Shown: piece after piece, positions 42,736-51,242 of the stretch | How the letters are laid out: each line of letters begins with the position of its first letter | Numbering within the stretch: position 1 is the first letter of the stretch | From: Halorubrum sp. Atlit-26R | GTDB lineage: Archaea > Halobacteriota > Halobacteria > Halobacteriales > Haloferacaceae | Direction: 5' to 3' | DNA: 64,000 nt | Assembly: GCF_003666015.1 (NCBI RefSeq) | Contig: NZ_QPLT01000005.1 | Coordinates: 147,745-211,744, forward strand | Notes under the pieces: model-generated | The model's database searches: none | Told to the model about the DNA's origin: nothing | What the model saw: the letters and a program-made list of their open reading frames with translations, nothing else | Position numbers and translations under genes: made by a program

Positions 42736-44160
42736 ATGCCCGACGAGCCGAGCGGCCGCAACCTCGACGGCGACGCTCCGGTCGCGGAGTCGGTCGTCGA
42801 GACCGAGTCGGCGACGATCACCGACGACGCCGAGCTCGAACGCACCATCGGGCTGACCGGCGGCCTCGCGATCGGGGTCGGGACGATGATCGGCGCCGGG
42901 ATCTTCGTGTTCCCCGGGCTCGCGGGCGGGGAGATCGGGACCGCTGCGGCCGCCTCGTTCGCCGTCGGCGGGGTGATCGCCCTCCTCGTCGCGCTCCCGA
43001 CCTCCGAGCTCGCGACGGCGATGCCGCGGAGCGGCGGCGGCTACTACTTCATCTCGCGGGGGCTCGGGACGCTCGCCGGGACCGTCATCGGGCTGTCGCT
43101 GTGGCTCGGGCTCGTGTTCGCGACCGCCTTCTACCTCGTCGGGCTCGGCTACTACGCGCTCGACGCGCTCGCGCAGGTCGGGCTCGCGGTCGGCGCCGGC
43201 TCGGACGCCGTCGTCTCCGTCATCGCCGTCCTCGCCGGGCTCGCGTTCACCGTCCTGAACGTCACGGGAACCGAGAACGCCGCCAAGCTCCAGAACGGGA
43301 TCGTCGCGCTCCTGCTCTCGATGCTGGTCGCGTTCCTCGGGTTCGGCCTGCTGGAGGCGTTCGGGCTCGTCGCCGTCGACACGCCGCCCGGGCAGGCCGC
43401 GAACGTCTGGGGTGCCGGGCCGGTCCTCTCCGTCGCCGCGCTCGTGTTCACCTCCTACCTCGGGTTCGCGCAGGTGGCGACGGTAGCCGGGGAGATGAAA
43501 GACCCCGGGCGGAACCTCCCGCTGGCGATGGTCGGCTCGGTGGTGACGGTCACGGTCCTGTACGTGCTGGCCATCTTCGTCGCGACGAACATCTTCACGC
43601 GGGACGCGCTGCTTTCCGCCGGGGAGACCGCGATGGTCGAGGTCGGCCGGGCGCTGCTCGGGCCGGCCGGGGCGCTCGTGATCATCGTCGGCGGACTGCT
43701 CGCGACCATGTCGTCGGCGAACGCCTCGATCCTCAGCACCTCGCGGGCGATCTACGGCGTCTCGAAGGACGCGCTCCTCCCGCGGCGGGCGAGCCGGATC
43801 AACCTGCGGTACGGCACGCCGCACGTTGCCCTCGGCATGGCCGGCGGCCCCGTCGTCGTCCTCGCGGCGACCGGGCAGGTCCAGCTCCTCGCCGAGGTCG
43901 CCTCCTTCCTCCACCTGATCATGTACGGGCTGATGTGCGTCGCGCTCGTCGCCATCCGCCGGGACCGGCCCGCGTGGTACGACCCCGACTTCGTCGTGCC
44001 CGGCGGCTCGGTCGTCCCCGTCCTCGGCGCGCTCGCCAGCTTCGGGCTGATCGCGTTCATGGACCGGCTCTCGATCATCGTCGGGATCGCGGTCATCGCC
44101 GCCACGGCCGGGTGGTACTTCTATTACGCCCGCGACGTGTCGCTCAAGGGGGCCCTGTAA
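42736..44160 (+). CDS. APC-family amino acid transporter
   Basis: A 474-residue transporter with about 12 membrane segments. The first helix motif GGLAIGVGTMIGAGIFVFPG and the second AAAASFAVGGVIALLVALP match APC-type carriers (proton-coupled amino acid exchange or uptake). GEMKDPGRNLPLAMVGS is the conserved loop. The substrate is not predictable. The ATG of the USP gene overlaps the stop (taATGa), so the two are coupled; USP-transporter pairs are common in haloarchaea. A TATA-like ACTTATC lies about 30 bases before the ATG. Confidence 0.88.
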   Translation: MPDEPSGRNLDGDAPVAESVVETESATITDDAELERTIGLTGGLAIGVGTMIGAGIFVFPGLAGGEIGTAAAASFAVGGVIALLVALPTSELATAMPRSGGGYYFISRGLGTLAGTVIGLSLWLGLVFATAFYLVGLGYYALDALAQVGLAVGAGSDAVVSVIAVLAGLAFTVLNVTGTENAAKLQNGIVALLLSMLVAFLGFGLLEAFGLVAVDTPPGQAANVWGAGPVLSVAALVFTSYLGFAQVATVAGEMKDPGRNLPLAMVGSVVTVTVLYVLAIFVATNIFTRDALLSAGETAMVEVGRALLGPAGALVIIVGGLLATMSSANASILSTSRAIYGVSKDALLPRRASRINLRYGTPHVALGMAGGPVVVLAATGQVQLLAEVASFLHLIMYGLMCVALVAIRRDRPAWYDPDFVVPGGSVVPVLGALASFGLIAFMDRLSIIVGIAVIAATAGWYFYYARDVSLKGAL

Positions 44161-44975
44161 TGACACGCGTACTCGTACCCGTCGCGGTGCTCGAGGGAGG
44201 GAGCGTCTCGCCCGGCCTGATATCGCTGCTCGGCGCCGTCGACGTGACCGTGCTCGGCTATCACGTCCTCCCGGAACAGACGCCGCCGGACCAGGCCCGG
44301 CTCCGGTTCGAGGAGCGCGCGACGTCCGCGCTGGAGGACGTGAGCCAGGAGTTCGCGGCCGCGGGCGGCGCGGCCGACCACCGGCTCGTGTTCACGCACG
44401 ACCGCGAGCAGACGATCCGGCGGGTCGCGGGCGAGGTCGACGCCGACGCGTTCGCCGTCCCCGGAACGACCGGCGACGTCGACCGGATCTTAGTGTCGCT
44501 CTCGGGCGACGTCGACGCCGACCGGATCCTCTCGTTCGTCGAGGCGCTCGTCGGCGACCGCGACGTCGGCGTCACCCTGTTCCTCGCGGCGGGAGCCGGA
44601 ATGGTCGGCGACGGCGCCGCAGACGCCGCCGCGTCCGAGCGCCCCGTTCCGACCGGCGCCGGCGACGGTGCCGACGCCCGGCTGGCGGCCGCGGCCGACC
44701 GCCTCCGCGAGGCGGGGCTCGACGTCGACGCGGCGACGGCGGCGGAGGGCTCGCCGTTCGACGCGCTGATCGACGCGGTGCCCGGCCACGACGCGGTCGT
44801 GATGGGCGAGCGCGCGCCCTCGTTCCGGTCGTTCGTGTTCGGCGAGGAGAGCGAGCGCGTCGCGGCCGCCTCGGTCGGTCCCGTCCTCGTCGTCCGCGAC
44901 CGCCGAGCGGACGACGAGTCCGACGAGGACGTGGCGTCTGCCGCCGACGACACGGCACCTGCCGCCGACGAGTAG
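44160..44975 (+). CDS. Universal stress protein, two-domain, coupled to the APC transporter
   Basis: A 271-residue protein with a USP-like N-terminal half (MTRVLVPVAVLEGGSV, VLGYHVLPEQT) and a second half ending ERVAAASVGPVLVVRDRR. The nucleotide-binding glycine loop is degenerate in both halves. A variable acidic C-terminal tail follows. Translational coupling to the transporter suggests that it regulates transport activity or stability (inference). Confidence 0.75.
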   Translation: MTRVLVPVAVLEGGSVSPGLISLLGAVDVTVLGYHVLPEQTPPDQARLRFEERATSALEDVSQEFAAAGGAADHRLVFTHDREQTIRRVAGEVDADAFAVPGTTGDVDRILVSLSGDVDADRILSFVEALVGDRDVGVTLFLAAGAGMVGDGAADAAASERPVPTGAGDGADARLAAAADRLREAGLDVDAATAAEGSPFDALIDAVPGHDAVVMGERAPSFRSFVFGEESERVAAASVGPVLVVRDRRADDESDEDVASAADDTAPAADE

Positions 44976-45005
44976 GGCGGGCCGGCGAGGCGTCGCTCGG
45001 AGATC

Positions 45006-45434
45006 CTACCGCTCGCCGCTGACCGACACCGTCTCCTGTTCGAACCCCGCCTCGTCGCCGCGCCAGCGCCACGAGCCGACGAACGGGGAGCCGTCGAGCG
45101 CACAGATCACGTACGAGTAGCCGGGCCACGTCGCCCGCGAGGCGTCCGTCTCGCTCGGGCGCGCCGGTCCCGCCGGGTGCGAGTGGTAGAAGCCGACCAC
45201 CTCGCGGCCGTCGGCCTCGATCGCCTCGAACAGTTCGAGCTGCTCCTCGGGGTCGATCCGGTACCGGACCGCGGGCGCGTCGGCGACGTTCTCCGCCTCG
45301 TGGGCGCGCGCGACGACGCTCGGCTCGTCGCCGTCGCCGCGCGTCCCGGCCAGCACGCCACAGACCTCCTCGGCGCCGCCCGCGTCGGCGTGCCGGACCA
45401 CGTCGTCGTAGGCCTCCCGAGCGAACTCGATCAT
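45006..45434 (-). CDS. JAMM/MPN+ metalloprotease (desampylase-like)
   Basis: A 142-residue JAMM-domain protein. Zinc site: His84, His86 and Asp97 (FYHSHPAGPARPSETD) with catalytic Glu23 (EEVCGVL) near the N terminus. It matches the compact archaeal JAMM proteases, one of which (Haloferax HvJAMM1) removes SAMP ubiquitin-like tags from proteins. Whether this one is a desampylase cannot be told, but the length and motif fit. ATG at 45434. Confidence 0.85.
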   Translation of the reverse strand: MIEFAREAYDDVVRHADAGGAEEVCGVLAGTRGDGDEPSVVARAHEAENVADAPAVRYRIDPEEQLELFEAIEADGREVVGFYHSHPAGPARPSETDASRATWPGYSYVICALDGSPFVGSWRWRGDEAGFEQETVSVSGER

Positions 45435-45558
45435 ACGCGGACAACGGAGGGGCGCCGGATAAGTCCGTCTCGACCGGGGGTCGGCGCGCCGCCGAAGGCC
45501 GCGAGGCGGAGCGACGTTGGGGCGGAGCGGCGGCGAGGTGTCGATGCGGTGGCCGTCG

Positions 45559-45789
45559 TCACCGGTTCAACCGCCAGCGGATCGCCGCGGCGGCGACGAG
45601 GACCGTCCCGAACGTGACGACCCCGGAGATCAGCGCGCCGCGCGCACTGGTCGCCCCGGTCGCGAACGCGCTCGCAGAGGCGGCGCCGCCGACCACCGCC
45701 GCCCCGCCGGCCAGCCCGCCGAACCCGATACAGCAGAGGCTCAGCAGGCCCACGGCGGACAGCGACCCGAGGATGCCGTCGTCGCCCAT
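45559..45789 (-). CDS. Small membrane protein
   Basis: A 76-residue hydrophobic protein with two segments (about 8-38, Gly/Ala-rich with LCCIGFGG; and 48-70), ending IRWRLNR. The Cys pair (Cys19-Cys20) inside a hydrophobic stretch resembles mercury-transport-like or thiol-active small proteins, but this is not conclusive. No partner is obvious. Confidence 0.5.
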   Translation of the reverse strand: MGDDGILGSLSAVGLLSLCCIGFGGLAGGAAVVGGAASASAFATGATSARGALISGVVTFGTVLVAAAAIRWRLNR

Positions 45790-45850
45790 CGTCGCCTCGC
45801 CCTTCGCTCCCGAAGCACCAATAGGTGTCGCCCCCGTCGGCCAAGCGAGG

Positions 45851-45858
45851 GTTTAATT
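45851..45858 (+). promoter_or_regulatory. TATA-like box of the XPD/DinG-like helicase
   Basis: GTTTAATT is about 30 bases before the GTG at 45882, the spacing for a leaderless start, and supports GTG over upstream codons. Confidence 0.55.
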
Positions 45859-45881
45859 CCACCAGCGCGCGAGGGCGTCGT

Positions 45882-47786
45882 GTGGACCCGAGCCGGATCC
45901 CCGCCGAGTTCCCCGCGCCGAGCTTCCGCGGGGCACAGGAGCAGGCCCTCGCCGACATCCGCGACGCCTTCGCGGCCGGCAACCGGGTCGTGCTGGTGCG
46001 CGCGCCGACGGGCAGCGGCAAGTCGCTGCTCGCCCGCGCGATCATGGGCGCGGCCGAGACCGCGGGCGAGGCGGCCCCCAGCGAGGCGACCGGCGCCTAC
46101 TACACGACCCCGCAGGTGTCGCAGATCGACGACGTCGAGGCCGACGACCTGCTCGACGACCTCGCGGTGATCCGCGGGAAGTCGAACTACGACTGCGTGC
46201 TGCCCGGCGAGCACGACACGCCCGTGAACCGCGCGCCCTGCGCGCGCCAGCAGGGGTTCGACTGCTCGATCCGGCACCGCTGCCCGTACTTCTCCGACCG
46301 CGCCATCGCCTCCGGCAACCGATTCGCCGCCATGACGCTGGCGTACTTCATGCGCACCGCCGGCTCCGAGGTGTTCCGGAAGCGCGACGCCGTCGTGATC
46401 GACGAGGCGCACGGGCTCGCGGAGTGGGCCGAGATGTACGCCACCATCGAGATATCGCCCGAGCGCGTGCCGGTGTGGGACGACGTGGGAGTACCCGACG
46501 TCGCGGCCGACGCCGGCCCCGAGGAGGACGCGGTCGACCGGACCGCGCGGTTCGTCGAGGCGCTCCGCGACGTATCGATCCGCGCGAAAGACGAGCTGGT
46601 CGGCCGCCCGGAGCTCGACCGCGAGGAGGTCGCCCGGCGCGACAGACTTCAGGAGCTCATAAGCGAGCTCGGCTGGTTCCTCGAGGATTACCGCGAGCCG
46701 GAGTCCCCGACCACGTGGGTCGTCGACCAGTCGGGCGGCGAGGGGTCCCCCATCGACATCAAGCCGCTCGACCCCGCGCGCTACCTCAGACACACGGTGT
46801 GGGACCGCGGGAACCGGTTCGCGCTGCTGTCCGCGACCATCCTCTCGAAGGACGCGTTCTGCCGCGGCGTCGGCCTCGACCCCGCCGACGTCGCCCTCGT
46901 CGACGTCGAACACACGTTCCCGCTCGCGAACCGCCCGCTCTACGACGTGACGCAGGGGTCGATGACGTACGAGGACCGCGACGAGACGGTGCCGAAGATC
47001 GCCCGCCTGATCGTCCGGCTGATGGCGGAGCACCCCGACGAGAAGGGGCTGATCCACGCGCACTCGTACGACATCGCCGAGCGGATCACGGAGCTGCTCG
47101 GCCAGTTCGGCGTCGCCGCGCGCGTCAGGCGCCACGACCGACAGAACCGCGACGCCGAGCTGGAGGCGTGGAAGGCGAGCGCCGACCCGGAGGTGTTCGT
47201 CTCCGTGAAGATGGAGGAGGCGCTGGACCTGAAGGGGGACCTCTGCCGCTGGCAGGTGGTGTGTAAGGCGCCGTACCGGAACACGAACGACTCGCGGGTC
47301 GCCCGGCGGCTGGAGGACGGCCAGTGGGCGTGGTACCACCGCACTGCGCTGCGCACGGTCATTCAGGCGTGCGGCCGGGTCGTCCGCGCGCCCGACGACC
47401 ACGGCGCGACGTACCTCGCGGACGACTCCCTCCTCGACCTCTTCGAGCGCGCCGAGGCCGACACCCCCGACTGGTTCCGCGACCAGGTCGACGCGATGAC
47501 GACCCCGTCGCTGCCGGCGTTCGACCCGGAGGCGGCGCTGGCCGGCATCGACGCGTCGCCGTCCGGCGGCGCCGGCGCGGGACGGCGGCGGAGCCGCCGC
47601 TCGGACGGGTCGGAGAGCGGGAACGCGGGTCACTCGTCCCGCGGGGAGGGCGGCTCGGAAGCCGGCGACGGCGACGCGACTGCCAACAGCGGAACGACCG
47701 GCGAGGAGTCGGTCAAGACCCGCTCCGAGCGGGACGCGGAGCGCCGGCGGGACCACCCGCTGTCGGACGTTTGGGGCGACGGCTGA
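45882..47786 (+). CDS. XPD/Rad3/DinG-like superfamily 2 DNA helicase with Fe-S cluster
   Basis: A 634-residue ATP-dependent helicase starting from GTG (VDPSRIPAEFP). Walker A is APTGSGKS (41-48), the four Fe-S Cys are Cys105, Cys120, Cys128 and Cys134 (DCVLPGEHD, APCARQQGFDCSIRHRCPYF), and Walker B is DEAH (174-177). Later motifs LLSATIL and ACGRVVRAPDDHGATYLADDS (motif VI) are intact. XPD/DinG relatives unwind DNA in the 5' to 3' direction and act in repair. A disordered Gly/Ser/Arg tail follows residue about 560. Convergent with the 27-residue gene. Confidence 0.88.
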   Translation: MDPSRIPAEFPAPSFRGAQEQALADIRDAFAAGNRVVLVRAPTGSGKSLLARAIMGAAETAGEAAPSEATGAYYTTPQVSQIDDVEADDLLDDLAVIRGKSNYDCVLPGEHDTPVNRAPCARQQGFDCSIRHRCPYFSDRAIASGNRFAAMTLAYFMRTAGSEVFRKRDAVVIDEAHGLAEWAEMYATIEISPERVPVWDDVGVPDVAADAGPEEDAVDRTARFVEALRDVSIRAKDELVGRPELDREEVARRDRLQELISELGWFLEDYREPESPTTWVVDQSGGEGSPIDIKPLDPARYLRHTVWDRGNRFALLSATILSKDAFCRGVGLDPADVALVDVEHTFPLANRPLYDVTQGSMTYEDRDETVPKIARLIVRLMAEHPDEKGLIHAHSYDIAERITELLGQFGVAARVRRHDRQNRDAELEAWKASADPEVFVSVKMEEALDLKGDLCRWQVVCKAPYRNTNDSRVARRLEDGQWAWYHRTALRTVIQACGRVVRAPDDHGATYLADDSLLDLFERAEADTPDWFRDQVDAMTTPSLPAFDPEAALAGIDASPSGGAGAGRRRSRRSDGSESGNAGHSSRGEGGSEAGDGDATANSGTTGEESVKTRSERDAERRRDHPLSDVWGDG

Positions 47787-47809
47787 CGGAGGTTACCGCG
47801 AGGCGGGCC

Positions 47810-47893
47810 TCACAGCAGCGAGACGCCGTACGCGACCATGGAGCTCACCATGAGAAACGCGAAGAACAGCGCCATGACCTGTTGTCTGTCCAT
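47810..47893 (-). CDS. Very small single-helix membrane protein, 27 residues
   Basis: A short frame beginning MDRQQVMALFF, one hydrophobic helix of about 20 residues with a charged start, ending AYGVSLL. The pattern MDR(Q/R)(Q/A)...FLMV(S/L)SMVAYG is familiar to me from haloarchaeal genomes as an annotated small membrane protein, so I believe it is real. An upstream AT-rich stretch (47950-48060) can supply promoters for this and the divergent gene at 48062. Confidence 0.5.
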   Translation of the reverse strand: MDRQQVMALFFAFLMVSSMVAYGVSLL

Positions 47894-48061
47894 GTCGCCG
47901 TGTCGACCGCAGAAGCGTATAACTCCTGCGGGCGAGGTCGCCGAGCCCGGATCGTATTATGATCCCGGTCCCGATCATGCGTCAATATATATCGTATAAG
48001 GTGTATCAGGTCCCTCCATGAAGTAGTAACCTTCATAATCCCTCACGCGACTACTGGATGT

Positions 48062-48253
48062 ATGGCCACGAACGGGCTGTCGAGTGCGCTGACGCTGTAC
48101 GGTGCGCGAACCCTGACGCTGTCGCAGGCGGCCGCACAGGCAGGGCTCAGCGAGGCCGAATTCATCGAGCAGCTCGAACGCCGCGGCATCGAGGTAACCG
48201 AGTCCGAGCGCGCCGCAGCGCTCGGCCGCGAGCAGCCCGCCCGCGCCGACTGA
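48062..48253 (+). CDS. Small helix-turn-helix-like protein (UPF0175-like)
   Basis: A 63-residue protein: MATNGLSSALTLYGARTLTLSQAAAQAGLSEAEFIEQLERRGIEV has the pattern of UPF0175/HTH antitoxin-like proteins, with 'LTLSQAAAQAGLSEAEF' a compact helix-turn-helix and 'ERRGIEV' a short strand. It is a known small-protein type in haloarchaea; the partner PIN toxin is not adjacent. AT-rich sequence upstream (CTTCATAATC) may be the promoter. Confidence 0.6.
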   Translation: MATNGLSSALTLYGARTLTLSQAAAQAGLSEAEFIEQLERRGIEVTESERAAALGREQPARAD

Positions 48254-48354
48254 GCGCCTCCTGACCCCGCTGACGACGCCGGCGCGCCGACCCGGCTCTT
48301 CGGCTCCCTTCCACGAACGATCAGTTCTTCTGCCGAACCGACCCGCGAGAAGCG

Positions 48355-49500
48355 TCAGTCTCGACTCGGCGCCGACTCCGCGGTCGGTTCGGTCCCCTCC
48401 TCGGGCACGAGGTGAACGTCGCCGCCGTGTTCGAACGCGAGGACCGCGTCGGCGTCGTCGTCGACGAACGCCGGATTCGGGACGGTCTTCGCCTCGTAGG
48501 TGACGGGGTCGAGCACCTGGATCGCGTTCTCGTCCTCGACGGTCACGACCGTCGTCTCCGCCGCGTCGTCGCGGGTGCCGAGCCGGGTCGCCTCGGGGGC
48601 CTCCCCGTCCGCGAACGCGGAGGTGTACGCCGCGCCCGTGGCGAGCCGGACCCCTTGGAGGCGACCGGAGACCCCTGTCACGAGGACGGGGCCGTCGCCG
48701 TCCTCCGGGTCGACGATCTCGCCCTCCGCGTACTTCGGGAGCCGGACCGCGAACGTGACGCGGTACACCTCGTTGCCGTCGCCGTCCTCGGTGACGAGCG
48801 TCGGGTACGACTCGAAGCTCCCGCCGAGCGACTCGGTGATCCGCGTCGCGACGTTCTGCGCGAGCCGGTTCGAGGAGAGCTTGATATTCGGCCCGTCGTC
48901 GGTCTCCTTGACCTCCGTGATGAACGCCTCGCGGTCGCCGTCGGCCTCCTGGTCGGCGACGTACGACTCCGCGATTTCGAGCGCCTCGGCGCGCTCGGCG
49001 GGCGTGAGGTCGCGCTCGTCGGCGCGGACCTGGACGATCCCGGCGTAGTAGCCGCCGGCGATGCGCCCGCAGCGGTCGCAGGTCCCCCGCGAGATCTTGA
49101 CCGGGACCGTCACCTCCGCCGAGCGGAGCGTGCCGCGCACCACGCCCGAGAAGCGGCAGTGCATCCGCACGTTGTTCTCGTCGACCTGCTCGGGCTCGAC
49201 GCCCCACTCGACGTCCTCGGCGTCGACGTGGACGCCGAGCGCCTCGGCGACCTCGTCGACGGCGACGTCGGTGTAGTCGCGCGCGCCGACGTCGCGCCAC
49301 GACTCGCCGCGCCTGACGGCGCCGCAGCCGGAACACACCAGCACCTCGATCCGGTCGGGCGCGTCGACTAAATCGAAGTCCTCGAAGTAGCAGTCGTCGC
49401 AGAGCAGCGCGTCTCGCCCGCGCGGCTCGCCCGGAAGGGGGTCGCGCCGCTCGGGGACCGGGTCGCCGCAGCGCGGACAGAACTCCCGCGACTCGCTCAT
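48355..49500 (-). CDS. nmd3: NMD3 homologue (ribosome-associated Cys-rich protein)
   Basis: A 381-residue archaeal NMD3-type protein. Three Cys-x-x-Cys pairs are in the first 60 residues (Cys8/11, Cys34/37, Cys56/59), and a further one is in GTCDRCGRIAGGYYAG. In eukaryotes NMD3 is the 60S export adapter; the archaeal protein lacks the export signals and is thought to assist large-subunit maturation. The C-terminal beta domain (LDPVTYEAKTVPNP) is conserved. Its gene is divergent from the PDCD5 gene, also an archaeal/eukaryal marker. Confidence 0.88.
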   Translation of the reverse strand: MSESREFCPRCGDPVPERRDPLPGEPRGRDALLCDDCYFEDFDLVDAPDRIEVLVCSGCGAVRRGESWRDVGARDYTDVAVDEVAEALGVHVDAEDVEWGVEPEQVDENNVRMHCRFSGVVRGTLRSAEVTVPVKISRGTCDRCGRIAGGYYAGIVQVRADERDLTPAERAEALEIAESYVADQEADGDREAFITEVKETDDGPNIKLSSNRLAQNVATRITESLGGSFESYPTLVTEDGDGNEVYRVTFAVRLPKYAEGEIVDPEDGDGPVLVTGVSGRLQGVRLATGAAYTSAFADGEAPEATRLGTRDDAAETTVVTVEDENAIQVLDPVTYEAKTVPNPAFVDDDADAVLAFEHGGDVHLVPEEGTEPTAESAPSRD

Positions 49501-49641
49501 TGCCCGCGGCTACGCCGAGGATCCGTTTAAACCGCGCGGACCGCCCCCGTCGGCGTCGACGGGCGCGAGCGCGGTTCCGGCCGGGGCGCGCGGGTCGCGA
49601 CCTCCGAAATGGTTTTTCGCACGGACCGAGAACGGACGCGT

Positions 49642-49995
49642 ATGAGCGGCAACCCCGACGACGAACGGCTCGAGGAACTGCGCGAACAGAAGATGGAGGA
49701 GCTCCGCGAGCGACAGGGGGGCGAGGGCGACGCCGCCGAGGCCCAGCAGGAGGCCCAGGAGCGCGCCGAGGCCCAGCAGGAGGCGGTGTTGAAACAGTAC
49801 CTCACCGACGGCGCCCGTCAGCGGCTCAACGCGGTCGAGATGTCGAAGCCGCAGTTCGGCGAGAAGGTGAAAAAACAGGTCGCCGCGCTGGCGCAGAGCG
49901 GACGAATCCAGGGACAGATCGACGAAGAGCAGATGCGAGACCTGCTCAAAGAGCTTCAGCCCGAGCAGAAGAGCTTCGACATCCGACACCGGTAG
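49642..49995 (+). CDS. PDCD5-like DNA-binding protein
   Basis: A 117-residue protein of the PDCD5/TFAR19 family: an acidic/glutamine-rich coiled coil ([22 protein letters not shown]) followed by a three-helix domain, with the family signature [34 protein letters not shown] and a helix-ending QKSFDIRHR. Archaeal members are small basic/acidic proteins that bind DNA weakly. The following PP-loop gene starts right after the stop codon, so they form one operon. Confidence 0.9.
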   Translation: MSGNPDDERLEELREQKMEELRERQGGEGDAAEAQQEAQERAEAQQEAVLKQYLTDGARQRLNAVEMSKPQFGEKVKKQVAALAQSGRIQGQIDEEQMRDLLKELQPEQKSFDIRHR

Positions 49996-50589
49996 ATGGA
50001 GCTCGCGCTGCTGTACAGCGGGGGGAAAGACTCCTCGCTCGCCGCCCACCTGCTCGACCGGTTCTACGACGTCCGCTGCGTCACCGGGAGCTTCGGGCTC
50101 ACGGACGACTGGGAGTACGCCGAGCGGGCGGCCGCCGAGCTCGGGTTCCCGTTCGAGCGCGTCGACCTCGACCGCGACGTGGCCGAGAGCGCCGCCGAGA
50201 CGATGGTCGCGGACGGCTACCCCCGTAACGGGATCCAGCGCGTCCACGAGCACGCCTTGGAGACCATCGCCGCGCTCGACGTCGACGCCATCGCCGACGG
50301 CACCCGCCGCGACGACCGCGTCCCCACGGTGTCGCGGGCGCAGGCGCAGAGCCTCGAAGACCGCAACGGGATCGACTACATCTCCCCGCTCTCCGGGTTC
50401 GGCCGCCACGCCGTCGACCAGCTCGTCGACGCCACCTTCGACGTCCAGCAGGGGCCGAGCGAGGAGGTTCCGAAGGCGGACTACGAGGACGAGCTCCGGA
50501 CGCTCATCGCCGGCGAGTACGGCGAAGAGACCGTCGGAGACGTGTTCCCGGACCACGACCAGACGTACGTCCACGGCCGGAACGACTGA
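49996..50589 (+). CDS. PP-loop ATP pyrophosphatase superfamily protein (adenine nucleotide alpha hydrolase-like)
   Basis: A 197-residue protein starting MELALLYSGGKDSSLAAHLL, a PP-loop (SGGKDS) that cleaves ATP to AMP and pyrophosphate, as in tRNA-modifying and diphthamide amidation enzymes. RNGIQRVHEHALETIAAL and DGTRRDDRVPTVS are other conserved parts. It resembles the DUF7411-type haloarchaeal proteins (from memory). A role in tRNA or protein modification fits the neighbouring translation genes but is an inference. Confidence 0.75.
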   Translation: MELALLYSGGKDSSLAAHLLDRFYDVRCVTGSFGLTDDWEYAERAAAELGFPFERVDLDRDVAESAAETMVADGYPRNGIQRVHEHALETIAALDVDAIADGTRRDDRVPTVSRAQAQSLEDRNGIDYISPLSGFGRHAVDQLVDATFDVQQGPSEEVPKADYEDELRTLIAGEYGEETVGDVFPDHDQTYVHGRND

Positions 50590-50682
50590 TCGCCCGGTGC
50601 GGCGATCCGTCCGCGGTCGTCGACCTCCCGTTGGCCCGGAACCGCCGGAACTACTTTCGACCCCGAGGTCGTAGCGTCGAGT

Positions 50683-51138
50683 ATGTCATCCGAACGAGTC
50701 GTCGACCTGCTCCGGACGGCGTACGCCGACGAGATCGAGACCGTGATGAACTACCAGACGAACGCGATCGTCCTCGACGGCGTCCGCGCCGAGGAGATCA
50801 AAGAGAGCCTCAAACAGGACGTCCAAGAGGAGCTCGGCCACGCCGAACAGCTCGGACAGCGGCTCAAACAGCTCGACGCGCGTCCGCCCGGCTCCGCCGA
50901 GTTCACGGCGAGACAGGAGTCGCTACAGCCCCCCGAGGACTCGACGGACGTGCTGGCCGTGATCAACGGCGTGCTCGACGCCGAGGAGGACGCGATCGCG
51001 ACGTACCGCGAGCTGGTCGACGCCGCCGACGAGGCGGGCGACCCGGTCACCGAGGACCTCGCCGTGACGCTCCTCTCGGACGAGGAGGCCCACCGGACCG
51101 AGTTCCGCGGGTTCCAGAAGGAGTACCAGCGCGAGTAG
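50683..51138 (+). CDS. Ferritin-like diiron-domain protein
   Basis: A 151-residue four-helix protein in the ferritin/rubrerythrin fold. Iron-ligand-type residues: Glu and Glu in DEIETVMNYQ, Glu and His in QEELGHAEQLG, Glu-Glu in DAEEDAIATY and Glu, His in SDEEAHRTEF. It resembles short haloarchaeal ferritin-like/Dps-like proteins that store iron or protect from peroxide. The exact class is not resolved. Confidence 0.75.
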   Translation: MSSERVVDLLRTAYADEIETVMNYQTNAIVLDGVRAEEIKESLKQDVQEELGHAEQLGQRLKQLDARPPGSAEFTARQESLQPPEDSTDVLAVINGVLDAEEDAIATYRELVDAADEAGDPVTEDLAVTLLSDEEAHRTEFRGFQKEYQRE

Positions 51139-51242
51139 GCGGAGCGAGGCGCTCCGGTCCCCGCCGGTAGGACCCGCATCGACGCCGGCGAGCCCGCCCC
51201 CGAAAGGATGCTTTCAAGCGGGCGCTCGTCGAACCGGCACGC

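Noticed and set aside
47946..47968. Imperfect inverted repeat CCCGGATC / GATCCCGG before the small HTH-like gene
   Set aside because: Only 5 bp of the arms pair perfectly around an AT-rich centre, which could easily occur by chance. Not enough to call an operator.
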